Position numbers and translations under genes: made by a program. Source: Catelliglobosispora koreensis DSM 44566 (GTDB lineage Bacteria > Actinomycetota > Actinomycetes > Mycobacteriales > Micromonosporaceae). Taken from it: a stretch of 64,000 nt of DNA. Positions 8,301 to 15,855 of this stretch are shown here, piece after piece (position 1 is the first letter of the stretch; every line of letters begins with the position of its first letter). Where the stretch lies: positions 243,790 to 307,789 of the forward strand of contig NZ_KB903290.1 in assembly GCF_000379685.1 (NCBI RefSeq), read 5' to 3'. The notes beneath the pieces are model-generated. The model saw nothing but the letters and a program-made list of their open reading frames with translations. It had not been told where the DNA came from and searched no databases.

Positions 8301-8545
8301 ATCAGAAAGCTCTGCGCGCCATCGAATCTCGGTCGTCCATCGACGAACATCCGGTACTCGCCGACCGGGTCAAACAGGCGAGCCCGGCTGCCGGTTCGCG
8401 ACGCGAGCAGCTGGTCGAACGCTTGTTTCCAGGCGGCGGCGTGCAAGCTCGCGGTATCGGTGACGACTCCATCAAGGTCGAATATGACGGCGTCGACATG
8501 TTCAATCCGCAGCCGCGCAGCCGCGGCGGGTATGGTCCCGGTCAT
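5318..8545 (-). CDS. HAD phosphatase/phosphoglucomutase fused to GH65 glycoside phosphorylase/hydrolase
   Basis: 1075 aa. Residues ~15-255 are a HAD domain of the beta-phosphoglucomutase subfamily: DAVIFDLDGVVTDT nucleophile motif, TASRN motif 2, GKPDPATYL and VIEDAISGVEAA. From ~280 to the end is a GH65 (alpha/alpha)6 enzyme acting on trehalose, maltose or kojibiose; the acid catalyst lies in GVVGPDEYH (Glu ~771), and KQADV further on belongs to the phosphate-site region. The same fusion in M. tuberculosis is Rv2006 (otsB1). Phosphorolysis plus mutase in one chain would yield glucose-6-phosphate without ATP (inference). SD GAGGGACG precedes the ATG; a perfect DevR box lies 65 nt upstream. 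Confidence 0.88.
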   Translation of the reverse strand: MTGTIPAAAARLRIEHVDAVIFDLDGVVTDTASLHAAAWKQAFDQLLASRTGSRARLFDPVGEYRMFVDGRPRFDGAQSFLISRGIDLAAGSHGDAPGTGTVWAVANLKNDIFHALLSKSGVRVFPSALALLKQLRRAGVRTAIVTASRNAGEILDRAGIRSLADSIVDGVDATSLGLPGKPDPATYLEAARRLNVSPDRAAVIEDAISGVEAASRGGFALVIGVGRDDADRSLTRAGADFVVEDLSELPLDLTRLHALPGMAGPEPDFCGGGFPRSDWILAYDGYDPLREGLREALCTTGNGYLATRGAAPECAADGVHYPGSYLAGVYNRLATTVADGHRLEHEHLVNVPNWLPLRLRINGQAWFTPESSDITSYRQELNLRAGVLTRDIRFQDQQGRHTRLVQHRFTHMAQPHLVAMESVITAEDWAGSVEVESAIDGGVSNSNLPDDAPLAKTHLITESASNPEPGTVVLVSTTNQSRIRIAVAARTDARDTAGHSIPLIQTPSTGRNDYAGTRFTIELTPQRPVTVEKIAAVATSRDPAISEPASAVITELANAGTFDELRLDHERAWARLWERFDITLDAAAEVTLALRLHTFHLLQTLSPHTAQIDAGVPARGLHGEGYHGHVFWDAMFAFPALNLRLPGLTRSLLLYRWRRLDAARRAAKAHGKRGAMFPWQSASDGREVTPRELFDTTTGRWLRDHSHLQRHIGISIAYDVWQYYQATGDVSFMADYGAELIIEITRYLASLTEYDPADGRFGIAGVVGPDEYHDTDPASGLPGLRDNAYTNVMTSWVLQRALDVIDLLAGYPCGQLWEQLGISQAETARWEAMSRQMRVVFHDGVISQFAGYETLAEFDWESYRAAHGDFVGIDAVLRARGEDPNRYKLSKQADVLMLFYLLSTEELQETFTRLGYRLQAKTMRKTVSYYLARVAHGSSLSRIAHAWVQARGNREQSWSLFTEALQADLADTRGGTTRTGIHLGAMAGTVDIVLRCYTGLEMRHDRLYVNPRLPRKIRTLHAELLYRGHWIVMDITHQTTRLTLRPCQAPPITVCVCGQQQQLSAGQSLSIPRLR

Positions 8546-8610
8546 TTCGTCCCTCGCACGGCAGATCCGTCTCTGGGTCCAGGCTGCCTGCTTTCACCGG
8601 GCTGTGCCCA

Positions 8611-8624
8611 GGGCCGAAAGTCCC
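8611..8624. promoter_or_regulatory. DevR-type box between HAD-GH65 and DUF5655 genes
   Basis: GGGCCGAAAGTCCC, 8/8, the same sequence as the box at 406-419. It ends 35 nt before the ATG at 8660 (rightward) and lies 65 nt from the ATG at 8545 (leftward), so it can serve both genes. Confidence 0.75.
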
Positions 8625-8659
8625 CGCCCCGCGCCGCGCACGTGATGCCCGCGTCGGTA

Positions 8660-9037
8660 ATGCCTGGCAGCATAGGCGTCATGACTACGCCGGAACAGTT
8701 CTTCGCGGGGTCGCCGAACGGACTGGCGCTGTATGAGGCGGTGGCAAATGTCATCTCTTCGATCGGCGCCGCTGAAGTCAGGGTTACCAAGAGCCAGATC
8801 TCATTTCACAGGGGCAAGGGATTCGCGTTTGTCTGGCGTCCGGACCAATACCTGAAGACCGATGTGCCCGCGGTGCTGTCCTTCGGCCTGCCATGCGAAG
8901 TTCACTCGCCCCGGTTCAAAGAGGTCGTGCGTGCCGCGCCGAAGGTGTGGATGCACCACATCGAATTGCGGGACACACATCAGATCGATGCCGAGGTGCG
9001 CACCTGGCTCGCGGCCGCCTACGAAAACGCCCAGTAG
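8660..9037 (+). CDS. DUF5655 domain protein
   Basis: 125 aa. The body TTPEQFFAGSPNGLALYEAV...SQISFHRGKGFAFVWRPDQYL...WMHHIELRDTHQIDAEVRTWLAAAYENA is the DUF5655 domain (predicted transport or nuclease-associated fold, function unknown). Three in-frame ATGs are possible (8645, 8660, 8681). I chose 8660 because it lies exactly 35 nt from the perfect DevR box and has no Shine-Dalgarno site, as at other leaderless genes here; 8681 would start right at the conserved domain and is the best alternative. No co-transcribed neighbour is evident: the next 127 nt carry another promoter. Confidence 0.75.
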   Translation: MPGSIGVMTTPEQFFAGSPNGLALYEAVANVISSIGAAEVRVTKSQISFHRGKGFAFVWRPDQYLKTDVPAVLSFGLPCEVHSPRFKEVVRAAPKVWMHHIELRDTHQIDAEVRTWLAAAYENAQ

Positions 9038-9091
9038 GAACGCAAGCATCGCCTCTATCGGCCCGGGTGAATCGCCGACGGCGTGGTCAAC

Positions 9092-9128
9092 GGGTCAAAG
9101 GTCCTCCATCGGCCCTGTCTTGCGCCCC
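9092..9128. promoter_or_regulatory. DevR-type box pair upstream of the P-type ATPase
   Basis: 9092-9105 GGGTCAAAGGTCCT (7/8) and 9115-9128 CTGTCTTGCGCCCC (6/8), 23 bp apart. They end 59 and 36 nt before the ATG at 9165, which opens a 24-codon reading frame, and 130/107 nt before the ATPase start. Confidence 0.6.
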
Positions 9129-9164
9129 TGCATAAGCGTGGGCCTGGCTCGAAAGACTGGGGTC

Positions 9165-9239
9165 ATGACCGGATGGGAAGGCGCAGTATGCGCCACACCC
9201 GCCGTATGTAACGAGGCGCACGGGATGAGGCGGCCGTGA
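9165..9239 (+). CDS. Short coupled upstream ORF (24 aa) before the P-type ATPase
   Basis: The frame encodes MTGWEGAVCATPAVCNEAHG followed by MRRP, with a C-x5-C pair. Its TGA (9237-9239) overlaps the GTG start of the ATPase as GTGA, the usual arrangement for translational coupling. Its ATG stands 36 nt from the proximal DevR-type box, the leaderless spacing of this window, and has no ribosome site. Whether the peptide has a function, for example sensing a metal through the two Cys, or only delivers ribosomes to the ATPase start is unknown. Confidence 0.45.
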   Translation: MTGWEGAVCATPAVCNEAHGMRRP

Positions 9240-11830
9240 CCGTCGGCATAACTTCGCTGACAGGGCTGTCGTCAGCAGAGGCCACGAGGCGTCTGACGGA
9301 GGTTGGGCCAAACAGTCTTCCAGCACAGCGTCGGCCATCAGGGGTGGTGCTGCTGCTTCGTCAGATGACTCATTTTTTCGCCCTGCTGCTTTGGGTAGCC
9401 GCGGGCCTGGCGGCGCTCGCAGGAATGCCGCAGCTGGCGCTGGCCATCGTTGTTGTCGTTGTGCTCAACGCCTCGTTCGCCTTTGTTCAGGAGTACCGGG
9501 CCGACCGAGCTGTCGATCGCCTGCGGGATCTGTTGCCGGAGACGGTTCTTGTCATCCGGGACGGCCAGCGGCACCGCGTTGGCGCATCTAGCCTTGTGCC
9601 TGCGGATCTGGTTGTGCTTGAGGCCGGTGACAAGATCAGTGCAGACCTCACTGTCCACATCGCTCACTCGCTGGCCGTTGACGAGTCGATCCTGACCGGC
9701 GAGAGCGTCCCGCGCCGAGTGAGTGCCGGCGATGACATGTACGCCGGGACGTTCGTGACAGAGGGGACTGCCGTCGCCGAGGTGACCGCAACGGGGGACC
9801 GGACCCGCATCGCTGGCATCGCCCGGCTTACCAGGCAGGTAAAGCGGCCACCGGGACCGCTGGCGATCCGGCTGAAGCGGGTCGTGCGGACTATTGGGCT
9901 GATCGCTGTTGGCGTTGGCGTGTCGCTATTTTTCGCGGGCCTGCTTCTTGGGCTGACCGCGCTTGAGGCATTCCTGCTAGCGCTTGGGGCCACCGTGGCG
10001 CTGGTGCCGGAAGGTTTATTGCCAACGGTCACGCTCGCTTTGGCGCTCGGCGCTCGGCGGATGGCGGCCCGCAAGGCTCTTGTGCGCCGCCTTGAGGCGG
10101 TGGAAACACTTGGTTCGGTGACGTTCATTTGTACCGACAAGACCGGAACGCTGACGCGTAACGAGATGGCGGTTGTCGAGGTTTGGACACCGGCTGGCAC
10201 GGCCTCAGTAGCAGGTGTTGGCTATGAGCCGCAGGGACGGGTCTACGGCGAACCCGCTGTGCGCGAGTCAGTTGGCGACCTGGCCTATGCAGCTGTCCGC
10301 GCTTCCAGCGGCGGGCTGACTTTCCGTAACGGGAATTGGCAGCCACACGGTGACCCGATGGAAGTGGCTCTACATGTGCTGGCAATGCGTTGCGGGTCAG
10401 GTGCTTCACCTGGGCAGCAAGCGCACGAACGCCTTCGCCTGCCATTTGACCCGCGTACGCTGCGGGCCTGCACCCTCGATGGTGACATCCTTTACGTCAA
10501 GGGCGCGCCGGAACCGCTGTTGGCACTTTGTGTCCCAGGCTCAGGGGTCGCCGTGGCGTCGGTGGCCGCGGCTTCGATGGCCGGTCGTGGGCTGCGGGTG
10601 ATCGCGGTCGCCAGCCTGCATGGGGCAACGGAGACTGATGCGCAAAACCCGAAGGACATGGATCTGCTGGGTGTCGTTGGCCTCCTTGACCCGCCCCGGC
10701 CGGATGTGTCAGACGCCATAGCCGCGTGCCGGCGGGCGTTGATCAAAGTGGGGATGGTGACAGGCGATCATCCTGGAACGGCCCGGGCGATCGCGGTCCA
10801 AACCAGACTGTCCACATCAGACAGTCCGCTGATTGAGGGTGGCAGCCTCCCAGACGATGACGCACAGCTCGCCGCGCTGCTGGATCACGACGGCATCATC
10901 GTCGCCAGGGTCAGCCCGGAGCAGAAACTCAGAATCGCCAAGGTACTTAGGCAGCGTGGGCACATCGTGGCTATGACCGGTGACGGCGTCAACGACGCAC
11001 CCGCCTTGCGCGAAGCTGACATAGGTATCGCCATGGGCGCGACCGGCAGCGATGTCGCACGCGAGGCAGCCGACGTCGTACTTCTCGATGACCACTTCGG
11101 GACAATCGTGAACGCCATCGAGCTGGGCCGGGCGACATTTGCTAACGTCCGCCGGTTTCTGACCTACCACCTCACCGACAACGTCGCCGAACTCGCACCG
11201 TTCGCGGCCTGGGCGCTGACTGGAGGCGCGTTTCCGCTAGCAATCGGGGTACTGCAGATTTTGGCATTAGACATTGGTACTGACCTGCTTCCCGCACTCG
11301 CCCTGGGGGTTGAGCCAGCAAACCCACGCACACTTGCTGGCCCTGCCCGCACCGGCCAGCTCATCGACCGGAGGCTGCTCACCCGGGTGTTCGGGGTCCT
11401 TGGGCCGGCGGAAGCGCTCGTGGCACTGGCAGCCTTTGCCGCTGTGCTGCTTGCCGGTGGCTGGCGCTGGGGAACGCAGCCGACGCTGCCGCTGCTCGCC
11501 ATGGCATCGGGCACGACCTTCGCAGCGATTGTGCTGGCACAGATGGCAAATGCTTTTGCCTGCCGAAGCGAGATCACTCCCGTGTGGGAGCAACACCTCG
11601 CCGGCAACAGGACACTCATTGTGGCAGTGGTAGCCGAGATCCTGGCGCTAGGTCTGTTTCTCGGTCTGCCGCCTGCAGCCAGCGCACTCGGCGGAACCTG
11701 GCCCCCCGTGCTGGGCTGGGCGCTGGCTGCTGCGGCTATTCCCGTTGTCCTGCTAACTGATGGCATCCACAAGAGGCGGTCTCACCGCACAGCTGGACAA
11801 ACTGAGCCCAGAGCCGGCGGGCAAGTTTGA
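9236..11830 (+). CDS. Cation-transporting P-type ATPase (P2 type)
   Basis: 864 aa. It carries an N-terminal cation-ATPase domain, the actuator motif ILTGESVP (Thr ~155), the fourth-helix ion motif VALVPEGLLP, the phosphorylated Asp in DKTGTLT (~301), a nucleotide domain with the lysine motif VKGAPEP, the hinge MVTGDHPGTAR and [12 protein letters not shown] (~581), and six C-terminal helices. PEGLLP with this layout indicates a P2 pump (Ca2+ or Na+/K+-like); the ion cannot be decided. It resembles M. tuberculosis CtpF-type pumps, DosR-regulated there. GTG start with GAGG 8 nt upstream and a GTGA overlap with the short ORF. A second P2 ATPase lies at 57907-60399. Confidence 0.92.
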   Translation: MTVGITSLTGLSSAEATRRLTEVGPNSLPAQRRPSGVVLLLRQMTHFFALLLWVAAGLAALAGMPQLALAIVVVVVLNASFAFVQEYRADRAVDRLRDLLPETVLVIRDGQRHRVGASSLVPADLVVLEAGDKISADLTVHIAHSLAVDESILTGESVPRRVSAGDDMYAGTFVTEGTAVAEVTATGDRTRIAGIARLTRQVKRPPGPLAIRLKRVVRTIGLIAVGVGVSLFFAGLLLGLTALEAFLLALGATVALVPEGLLPTVTLALALGARRMAARKALVRRLEAVETLGSVTFICTDKTGTLTRNEMAVVEVWTPAGTASVAGVGYEPQGRVYGEPAVRESVGDLAYAAVRASSGGLTFRNGNWQPHGDPMEVALHVLAMRCGSGASPGQQAHERLRLPFDPRTLRACTLDGDILYVKGAPEPLLALCVPGSGVAVASVAAASMAGRGLRVIAVASLHGATETDAQNPKDMDLLGVVGLLDPPRPDVSDAIAACRRALIKVGMVTGDHPGTARAIAVQTRLSTSDSPLIEGGSLPDDDAQLAALLDHDGIIVARVSPEQKLRIAKVLRQRGHIVAMTGDGVNDAPALREADIGIAMGATGSDVAREAADVVLLDDHFGTIVNAIELGRATFANVRRFLTYHLTDNVAELAPFAAWALTGGAFPLAIGVLQILALDIGTDLLPALALGVEPANPRTLAGPARTGQLIDRRLLTRVFGVLGPAEALVALAAFAAVLLAGGWRWGTQPTLPLLAMASGTTFAAIVLAQMANAFACRSEITPVWEQHLAGNRTLIVAVVAEILALGLFLGLPPAASALGGTWPPVLGWALAAAAIPVVLLTDGIHKRRSHRTAGQTEPRAGGQV

Positions 11831-11832
11831 CC

Positions 11833-11846
11833 AGGTCTAAAGGCTC
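11833..11846. promoter_or_regulatory. DevR-type box for the USP gene at 11883
   Basis: AGGTCTAAAGGCTC (6/8) ending 36 nt before the USP start codon. Weak as a sequence match; supported by the exact spacing. Confidence 0.5.
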
Positions 11847-11882
11847 TAGCCGCGGTGACTGCCGCTGCCGAATGCTAAAGGC

Positions 11883-12758
11883 ATGAACGGACCGGTTGTT
11901 GCTGGAGTGGACACCTCGGCGGAAAGCGCCGCGGCTGCGCATTACGCCGCATCGCTTGCGGTGCGCCGGCGAAGGTCGCTCACGCTCATCCATGTGATGG
12001 AAAGCTTCTTCCACGGATACGGTGCCTTGATGTTCGCTCCGCAGTACGCGGCGCTGGAAAACGAGGCGCGGGAAGCAGCCAAAGCCGCACTAGCCGGGCT
12101 CGCCGCAGAAATCCGGACGGCGCATCCAGCCCTGCACATCGAGGCATCGTTGCGCTCTGGCCTGCCTGCGAAAGTGCTTATCGCCGAGTCCGAAGGTGCG
12201 CTGGCCACGGTGGTTGGTTCACGTGGACTTGGCGGCTTCACCGGGCTACTGCTGGGTTCAGTGTCGTCCCAGGTAGCAGCGCATGGACATGGGCCTGTCA
12301 TCGTCATGCGGCCGCCCGCGGATCCCGGCGGTCCAGTACTCGTGGCCTATGACGGCTCGGATGCCGCTAGCGCGGCATTGGATTTCGCCGCACATGAGGC
12401 GTTGTCCAGCGGCAGGCGCCTCGTGGTGGCCAGCGTCTACTGGGAGCAGCCGTGGGTATTTGGGGCCGAGGCGGGGGAAGATCCGAAAGTCTTGGCAGAA
12501 CGCCAAGCCAGCGAGCTCATTAAGGACGGGCTGGAATTCCTGCTTGAGGAACACCCAGGTCTGCAAAGCGAGGAGTTGGTCATCCACAGCCTCAACCCGC
12601 AGCAGAGCCTCGTCGAGGCGTCAGCCAGAGCCAGCCTCACCGTCGTGGGAAGCCGCGGGTTAGGTGGCTTCACCGGTCTGCTGCTTGGATCCATCTCACG
12701 CACTCTGATTCACCATGGCGCGGGCCCGATTGCGGTTGTGCACCCGGCTCATGTCTAG
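11883..12758 (+). CDS. Universal stress protein, two tandem USP domains
   Basis: 291 aa. Domain 1: VVAGVDTSAESAAAAHYAAS..., ATP loop VVGSRGLGGFTGLLLGSVSSQ, ending GPVIVMRPP. Domain 2: VLVAYDGSDAASAALDFAA..., loop VVGSRGLGGFTGLLLGSISRT, ending GPIAVVHP. Both domains keep the G-x2-G-x9-GS ATP signature. It is a close paralogue of the 291-aa USP at 51192-52067; both share the unusual ESFFHGYG segment and the HSLNP segment near the end, so one gene probably arose by duplication of the other. It is a single-gene unit: the P-type ATPase ends 52 nt upstream and a DevR-type box lies between. Confidence 0.92.
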   Translation: MNGPVVAGVDTSAESAAAAHYAASLAVRRRRSLTLIHVMESFFHGYGALMFAPQYAALENEAREAAKAALAGLAAEIRTAHPALHIEASLRSGLPAKVLIAESEGALATVVGSRGLGGFTGLLLGSVSSQVAAHGHGPVIVMRPPADPGGPVLVAYDGSDAASAALDFAAHEALSSGRRLVVASVYWEQPWVFGAEAGEDPKVLAERQASELIKDGLEFLLEEHPGLQSEELVIHSLNPQQSLVEASARASLTVVGSRGLGGFTGLLLGSISRTLIHHGAGPIAVVHPAHV

Positions 12759-12881
12759 CAGTCAGGTTGGCGCCGCCGGAGACATCCAGCGGATGACCGG
12801 TGAACGGCAAGTGCGCGTGCACGGCTGATGCGCCGTGACCGCCTGGCAGCCCGATGCCTTTGGCGATTCAGGTGTTGGCGT

Positions 12882-13700
12882 CTAAGGGACCTGGGCGGTG
12901 CTGGTAATGCTGGCGCGTAAGTGGGCGAGTGCTTTGTTGAGCAATCGTGAGACGTGCATTTGGGAGATCCCGATAGCGGCAGCTATGTGAGCTTGGGACA
13001 TGTCGGCGAAGTAGCGCATGGCGATGATGCGTCGTTCCCGCTGCGGCAGGTGCTGTAGCCCTCCCCGGAGCGCTTCACGCCATCCGGCCATTTCGATGCC
13101 GTGGTCTTCCTCGCCGAGGGTGTCGGCGATGCGCTGGCTGTCGCCGCTGTGTGTGGTCTGGTCGTAGCTGAGCGGCCGGAAGGCGTGGGCCGCAAGCATG
13201 GCCTCGGTAACTTGGTCGCGGGAAACCCCGAGCTGCCGGGCAACGTCCTCGGCCGTCACGGTCCGCCCCACGATGTGGGTGAGATATTCGACGGTGCCAG
13301 CGAGGTTGAGGTTGAGTTCCTGAATTGGCCGGGGGACCCGGATCATCCAGGCCGCGTCACGGAAGTGGCGTCTGAGTTCACCGGTGATGGTGGGGGTCGC
13401 GTAGGCGGGAAATGGCACACCCCTTGCGGGGTCGTAACGGTCAACGGCCTTGATCAGGCCGAGCGCGGCAACCTGGGCCAGATCAGCCGACGGTTCGCCG
13501 CGGCCGCTGTATCTGCGGGCCAGTCTCTGCGCCATTGGCAGGAAATGCTCGATCACTTTGGTTCGCAACAATGCGCGGGCTGGGTCGCCGGTCCGCATTG
13601 CGGCCAGTTGCACCAGCAAGGCATCGGCACTTGCCAGATCTGATCCCGTTGCCGAACTGATGGTCATCGTTCGGCGCGGACCGGTGCCGCTCGCGCTCAT
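12882..13700 (-). CDS. RNA polymerase sigma factor, SigB/SigF/SigG (stress/sporulation) family
   Basis: 272 aa. Region 2 with GLIKAVDRYDPARGVPFPAYA and TITGELRRHFRD (~80-125), region 3 with the VPRPIQEL start and HTH-like TAEDVARQLGVSRDQVTEAM, and region 4 with LPQRERRIIAMRYFADMSQAHIA...SQMHVSRLL (~215-262). The PRPIQEL and TLGEED signatures place it with the SigB/F/G group controlled elsewhere by anti-sigma/anti-anti-sigma partners; no such partner gene is in the window. ATG with GAGGTGACA ribosome site. It is separated from the divergent VIT gene by about 240 nt containing one perfect DevR-type box, too far (129 nt) to be clearly its own. Confidence 0.92.
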   Translation of the reverse strand: MSASGTGPRRTMTISSATGSDLASADALLVQLAAMRTGDPARALLRTKVIEHFLPMAQRLARRYSGRGEPSADLAQVAALGLIKAVDRYDPARGVPFPAYATPTITGELRRHFRDAAWMIRVPRPIQELNLNLAGTVEYLTHIVGRTVTAEDVARQLGVSRDQVTEAMLAAHAFRPLSYDQTTHSGDSQRIADTLGEEDHGIEMAGWREALRGGLQHLPQRERRIIAMRYFADMSQAHIAAAIGISQMHVSRLLNKALAHLRASITSTAQVP

Positions 13701-13829
13701 GGCGTGTCACCTCGTATGCGCAATCTCGTCCAGCGGTCCATGTTGATCCCTTCCTCTCGTCGTCTCGTGCGTGCTCAGTCCATTCCTTTTGGTCGATTGA
13801 CAGGTAGGGGCCTTTTCCTGTTTTCTCGT

Positions 13830-13843
13830 GGGCCGAAAGGCCC
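13830..13843. promoter_or_regulatory. DevR-type box upstream of the VIT-family gene
   Basis: GGGCCGAAAGGCCC, 8/8, arms perfectly complementary. It ends 65 nt before the ATG at 13909 and 98 nt before the GTG at 13942. Of the genes with a perfect box this one fits the spacing rule least well. Confidence 0.6.
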
Positions 13844-13941
13844 GCGCGGTGAAGCCGGCACCGCCCTAGACCGCCGGGCCGGTAAGGTTTGCCGCATGGT
13901 GCAGCGATATGACTTCGACCGGTACTGGGGGAGGGCGTGCG

Positions 13942-14649
13942 GTGTCTGGTCACGACGGTGAACCTCACCGCGATGGCCTTGGCGGCAGGCTTAACTGGCT
14001 GCGGGCCGGGGTGCTTGGCGCCAACGATGGCATCGTGTCGACCGCGGGGCTTGTTGTTGGGGTAGCTGGTGCCACGTCGGCTGCTGGAGCCATTCTGACT
14101 GCCGGCGTTGCTGGGCTGGTCGCTGGTGCGGTGTCAATGGCTCTCGGTGAGTACGTGTCGGTCAGCAGCCAGCGGGACACTGAACGTGCGCTGCTTCGCA
14201 AAGAACGTGCTGAACTGGCTGCGTTCCCTGACGTCGAGCTCGATGAGCTTGCAGGACTGTATGAGGCCAAGGGCCTTAGCCAGGCCACTGCCAGGCAGGT
14301 GGCCGTGGAACTTTCCGCTTCGGACGCGTTCGCCGCACACGCTGACGCGGAGCTAGGCATTGATCCGCACGCCTTGACGAACCCGTGGCATGCCGCTGGT
14401 GCTTCAGCGCTTGCGTTCACCCTGGGCTCGCTGCTGCCATTGGCGGCGATCGCGCTGCCACCACCCGCCGGGCGGGTCCCGGTCACCTTCGCCGTCGTCT
14501 TGCTCGCCTTGGCCGTCACCGGGTGGCTCAGCGCCCGGCTCGGCTCAGCCCCGCCAGCGCGAGCTATCACCCGCCTTGTCTTCGGCGGTGCTGCGGCAAT
14601 GGCGGTCACCTTCGCCATCGGGCAGCTGGTCGGCACCGCCGTCGGGTAA
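13942..14649 (+). CDS. VIT1/CCC1-family Fe2+/Mn2+ transporter
   Basis: 235 aa from a GTG with a GGGGGAGGG ribosome site 7 nt away; an in-frame ATG at 13909 is an alternative. The family core is clear: RAGVLGANDGIVSTAGLVVGVAGA in the first membrane helix, GAVSMALGEYVSVSSQRDTERALLRKERAEL leading into the cytoplasmic helical metal-binding domain, then three C-terminal helices ending FAIGQLVGTAVG. VIT proteins export iron or manganese from the cytosol. Protection against free iron under reducing conditions would suit the neighbourhood (inference). A DUF2157 membrane gene follows 118 nt later with its own boxes. Confidence 0.88.
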   Translation: MSGHDGEPHRDGLGGRLNWLRAGVLGANDGIVSTAGLVVGVAGATSAAGAILTAGVAGLVAGAVSMALGEYVSVSSQRDTERALLRKERAELAAFPDVELDELAGLYEAKGLSQATARQVAVELSASDAFAAHADAELGIDPHALTNPWHAAGASALAFTLGSLLPLAAIALPPPAGRVPVTFAVVLLALAVTGWLSARLGSAPPARAITRLVFGGAAAMAVTFAIGQLVGTAVG

Positions 14650-14695
14650 TGATCAGCAAAGCTGCCGCGTCCCAGTTGCTGGCAGCAGCGAGGGC

Positions 14696-14731
14696 AGGGC
14701 CGCCGGCTCATCATCCACGGACTTTTGGCAC
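14696..14731. promoter_or_regulatory. DevR-type box pair for the DUF2157 gene
   Basis: 14696-14709 AGGGCCGCCGGCTC (6/8) and 14718-14731 CGGACTTTTGGCAC (6/8), 22 bp apart, ending 58 and 36 nt before the ATG at 14768. Confidence 0.5.
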
Positions 14732-14767
14732 TGTCGGCCGGATGTGGTAAGCCTCATCGTCTTGGCT

Positions 14768-15799
14768 ATGAGTGAGCTCAGTTCTCTTGTCGGGCAATGG
14801 GTTTCGCGGGGGATTATCTCGGAGCAGCAAGGACAGCAGATCCTGGCAGAACATAAGCAGCCTCTTCGGGTCTCGATCTCCCGTGGTTCCCTGATTGCCG
14901 AAGCTCTCGCCTATGTGGGTGGCATCCTGATCCTGCTTGCCGCCATCATCATCGCGTCTCTTTACTGGCCAGATCTGGTTCTTGCCGCCAAATCTGGGTT
15001 AACCGGAGGTAGCGCTGCGATCGTGTTGATCGCCGGCTTCCTGCTTCCCGCGTCGATGGGCGCCGCCCGAGGCCGACTGAGGTCTGTCCTCTGGGCACTG
15101 TCGGTAGCCCTTTTGGGGATCGCCGTTGGTATCACTTTGGATGGTCTGCATTGGAACGACGAGACGGGTGTGTTTGCCGCCGCTGCGGCCGCGGCTGCGC
15201 TCGCGGCACCGCTTTGGCTGTACCACAAGAGTTTCTTGCAGCAGACGGCGTTAGGCGTGTCTCTGGTGCTGGCCGTGGGTTCCGCGGCCGCGCATCTGCC
15301 AAATGACCGCGAATCGACCATCGGTCTGGCTATCTGGGGCCTGGGGCTCGCCTGGCTTGCCCTTACCTGGGGCGCGCTGATCACCCCGCAGCGAACAGGC
15401 TACTTGCTCGGCGGGGCTGCTATTGTCGCCGGATCGCAGCTGACGACGCAGCTTGACTGGGGCCTGGCGCTAGCGGGCGCTAGTGTCCTGGCATTGCTGG
15501 CGGCAGCGGTATACGTCCGTGATCTGTGGCTTCTTGGTGTTGGCGCAGTTGGTGTTCTCGTCACTGTGCCACTGATCGTCGATCGTTTCTTCGAGGGCGA
15601 ACTTGCCGCACCACTGGCACTTTTGGGAGCGGGTGTTCTACTCATCGGGCTAGGCGTGTTCACTGCCCGCAAACGAGGCGGCGCGGAGGCCAAGCAGCGT
15701 GCTGAGCACAGGATTCCGGCTGCGTATGCCATCGGACTCGCCGTTGCGGTCGCTGCGGTGATGACAGTGGTCGTGCTACTCGCGGGCCGCGCGTGGTGA
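14768..15799 (+). CDS. DUF2157 family multi-pass membrane protein
   Basis: 343 aa. The N-terminus SSLVGQWVSRGIISEQQGQQIL is the cytoplasmic helix typical of DUF2157, followed by about ten hydrophobic segments (the first LAYVGGILILLAAIIIASLY) and a short basic loop TARKRGGAEAKQRAEHR before the last helix. Function unknown in the family. The ATG at 14768 is the first of the domain, has no ribosome site, and lies 36 nt from a DevR-type box. Much longer upstream extension of the frame only shadows the VIT gene. A terminator-like hairpin separates it from the convergent GerW gene. Confidence 0.82.
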   Translation: MSELSSLVGQWVSRGIISEQQGQQILAEHKQPLRVSISRGSLIAEALAYVGGILILLAAIIIASLYWPDLVLAAKSGLTGGSAAIVLIAGFLLPASMGAARGRLRSVLWALSVALLGIAVGITLDGLHWNDETGVFAAAAAAAALAAPLWLYHKSFLQQTALGVSLVLAVGSAAAHLPNDRESTIGLAIWGLGLAWLALTWGALITPQRTGYLLGGAAIVAGSQLTTQLDWGLALAGASVLALLAAAVYVRDLWLLGVGAVGVLVTVPLIVDRFFEGELAAPLALLGAGVLLIGLGVFTARKRGGAEAKQRAEHRIPAAYAIGLAVAVAAVMTVVVLLAGRAW

Positions 15800-15817
15800 A
15801 ATGCCGGTAAAGCGTTG

Positions 15818-15842
15818 CCGGGGGCCTAGTTTGAGCCCCCGG
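15818..15842. terminator. Hairpin between convergent DUF2157 and GerW genes
   Basis: CCGGGGGC / GCCCCCGG stem of 8 bp with a 9-nt loop, placed between two facing stop codons. The U tract is weak on both strands; it is probably a bidirectional terminator. Confidence 0.6.
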
Positions 15843-15855
15843 TCTTGCTGCCAGA

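Noticed and set aside
13896-13961. 21-codon ORF before the VIT gene
   Set aside because: Does not fit the 35/58-nt spacing (52 nt) and ends inside the VIT coding region out of frame; no support beyond an ATG.
15820-15840. GGGGGCCTAGTTTGAGCCCCC as a DevR box
   Set aside because: Central spacer is too long and the site lies between two converging stop codons; it is better read as a terminator hairpin.
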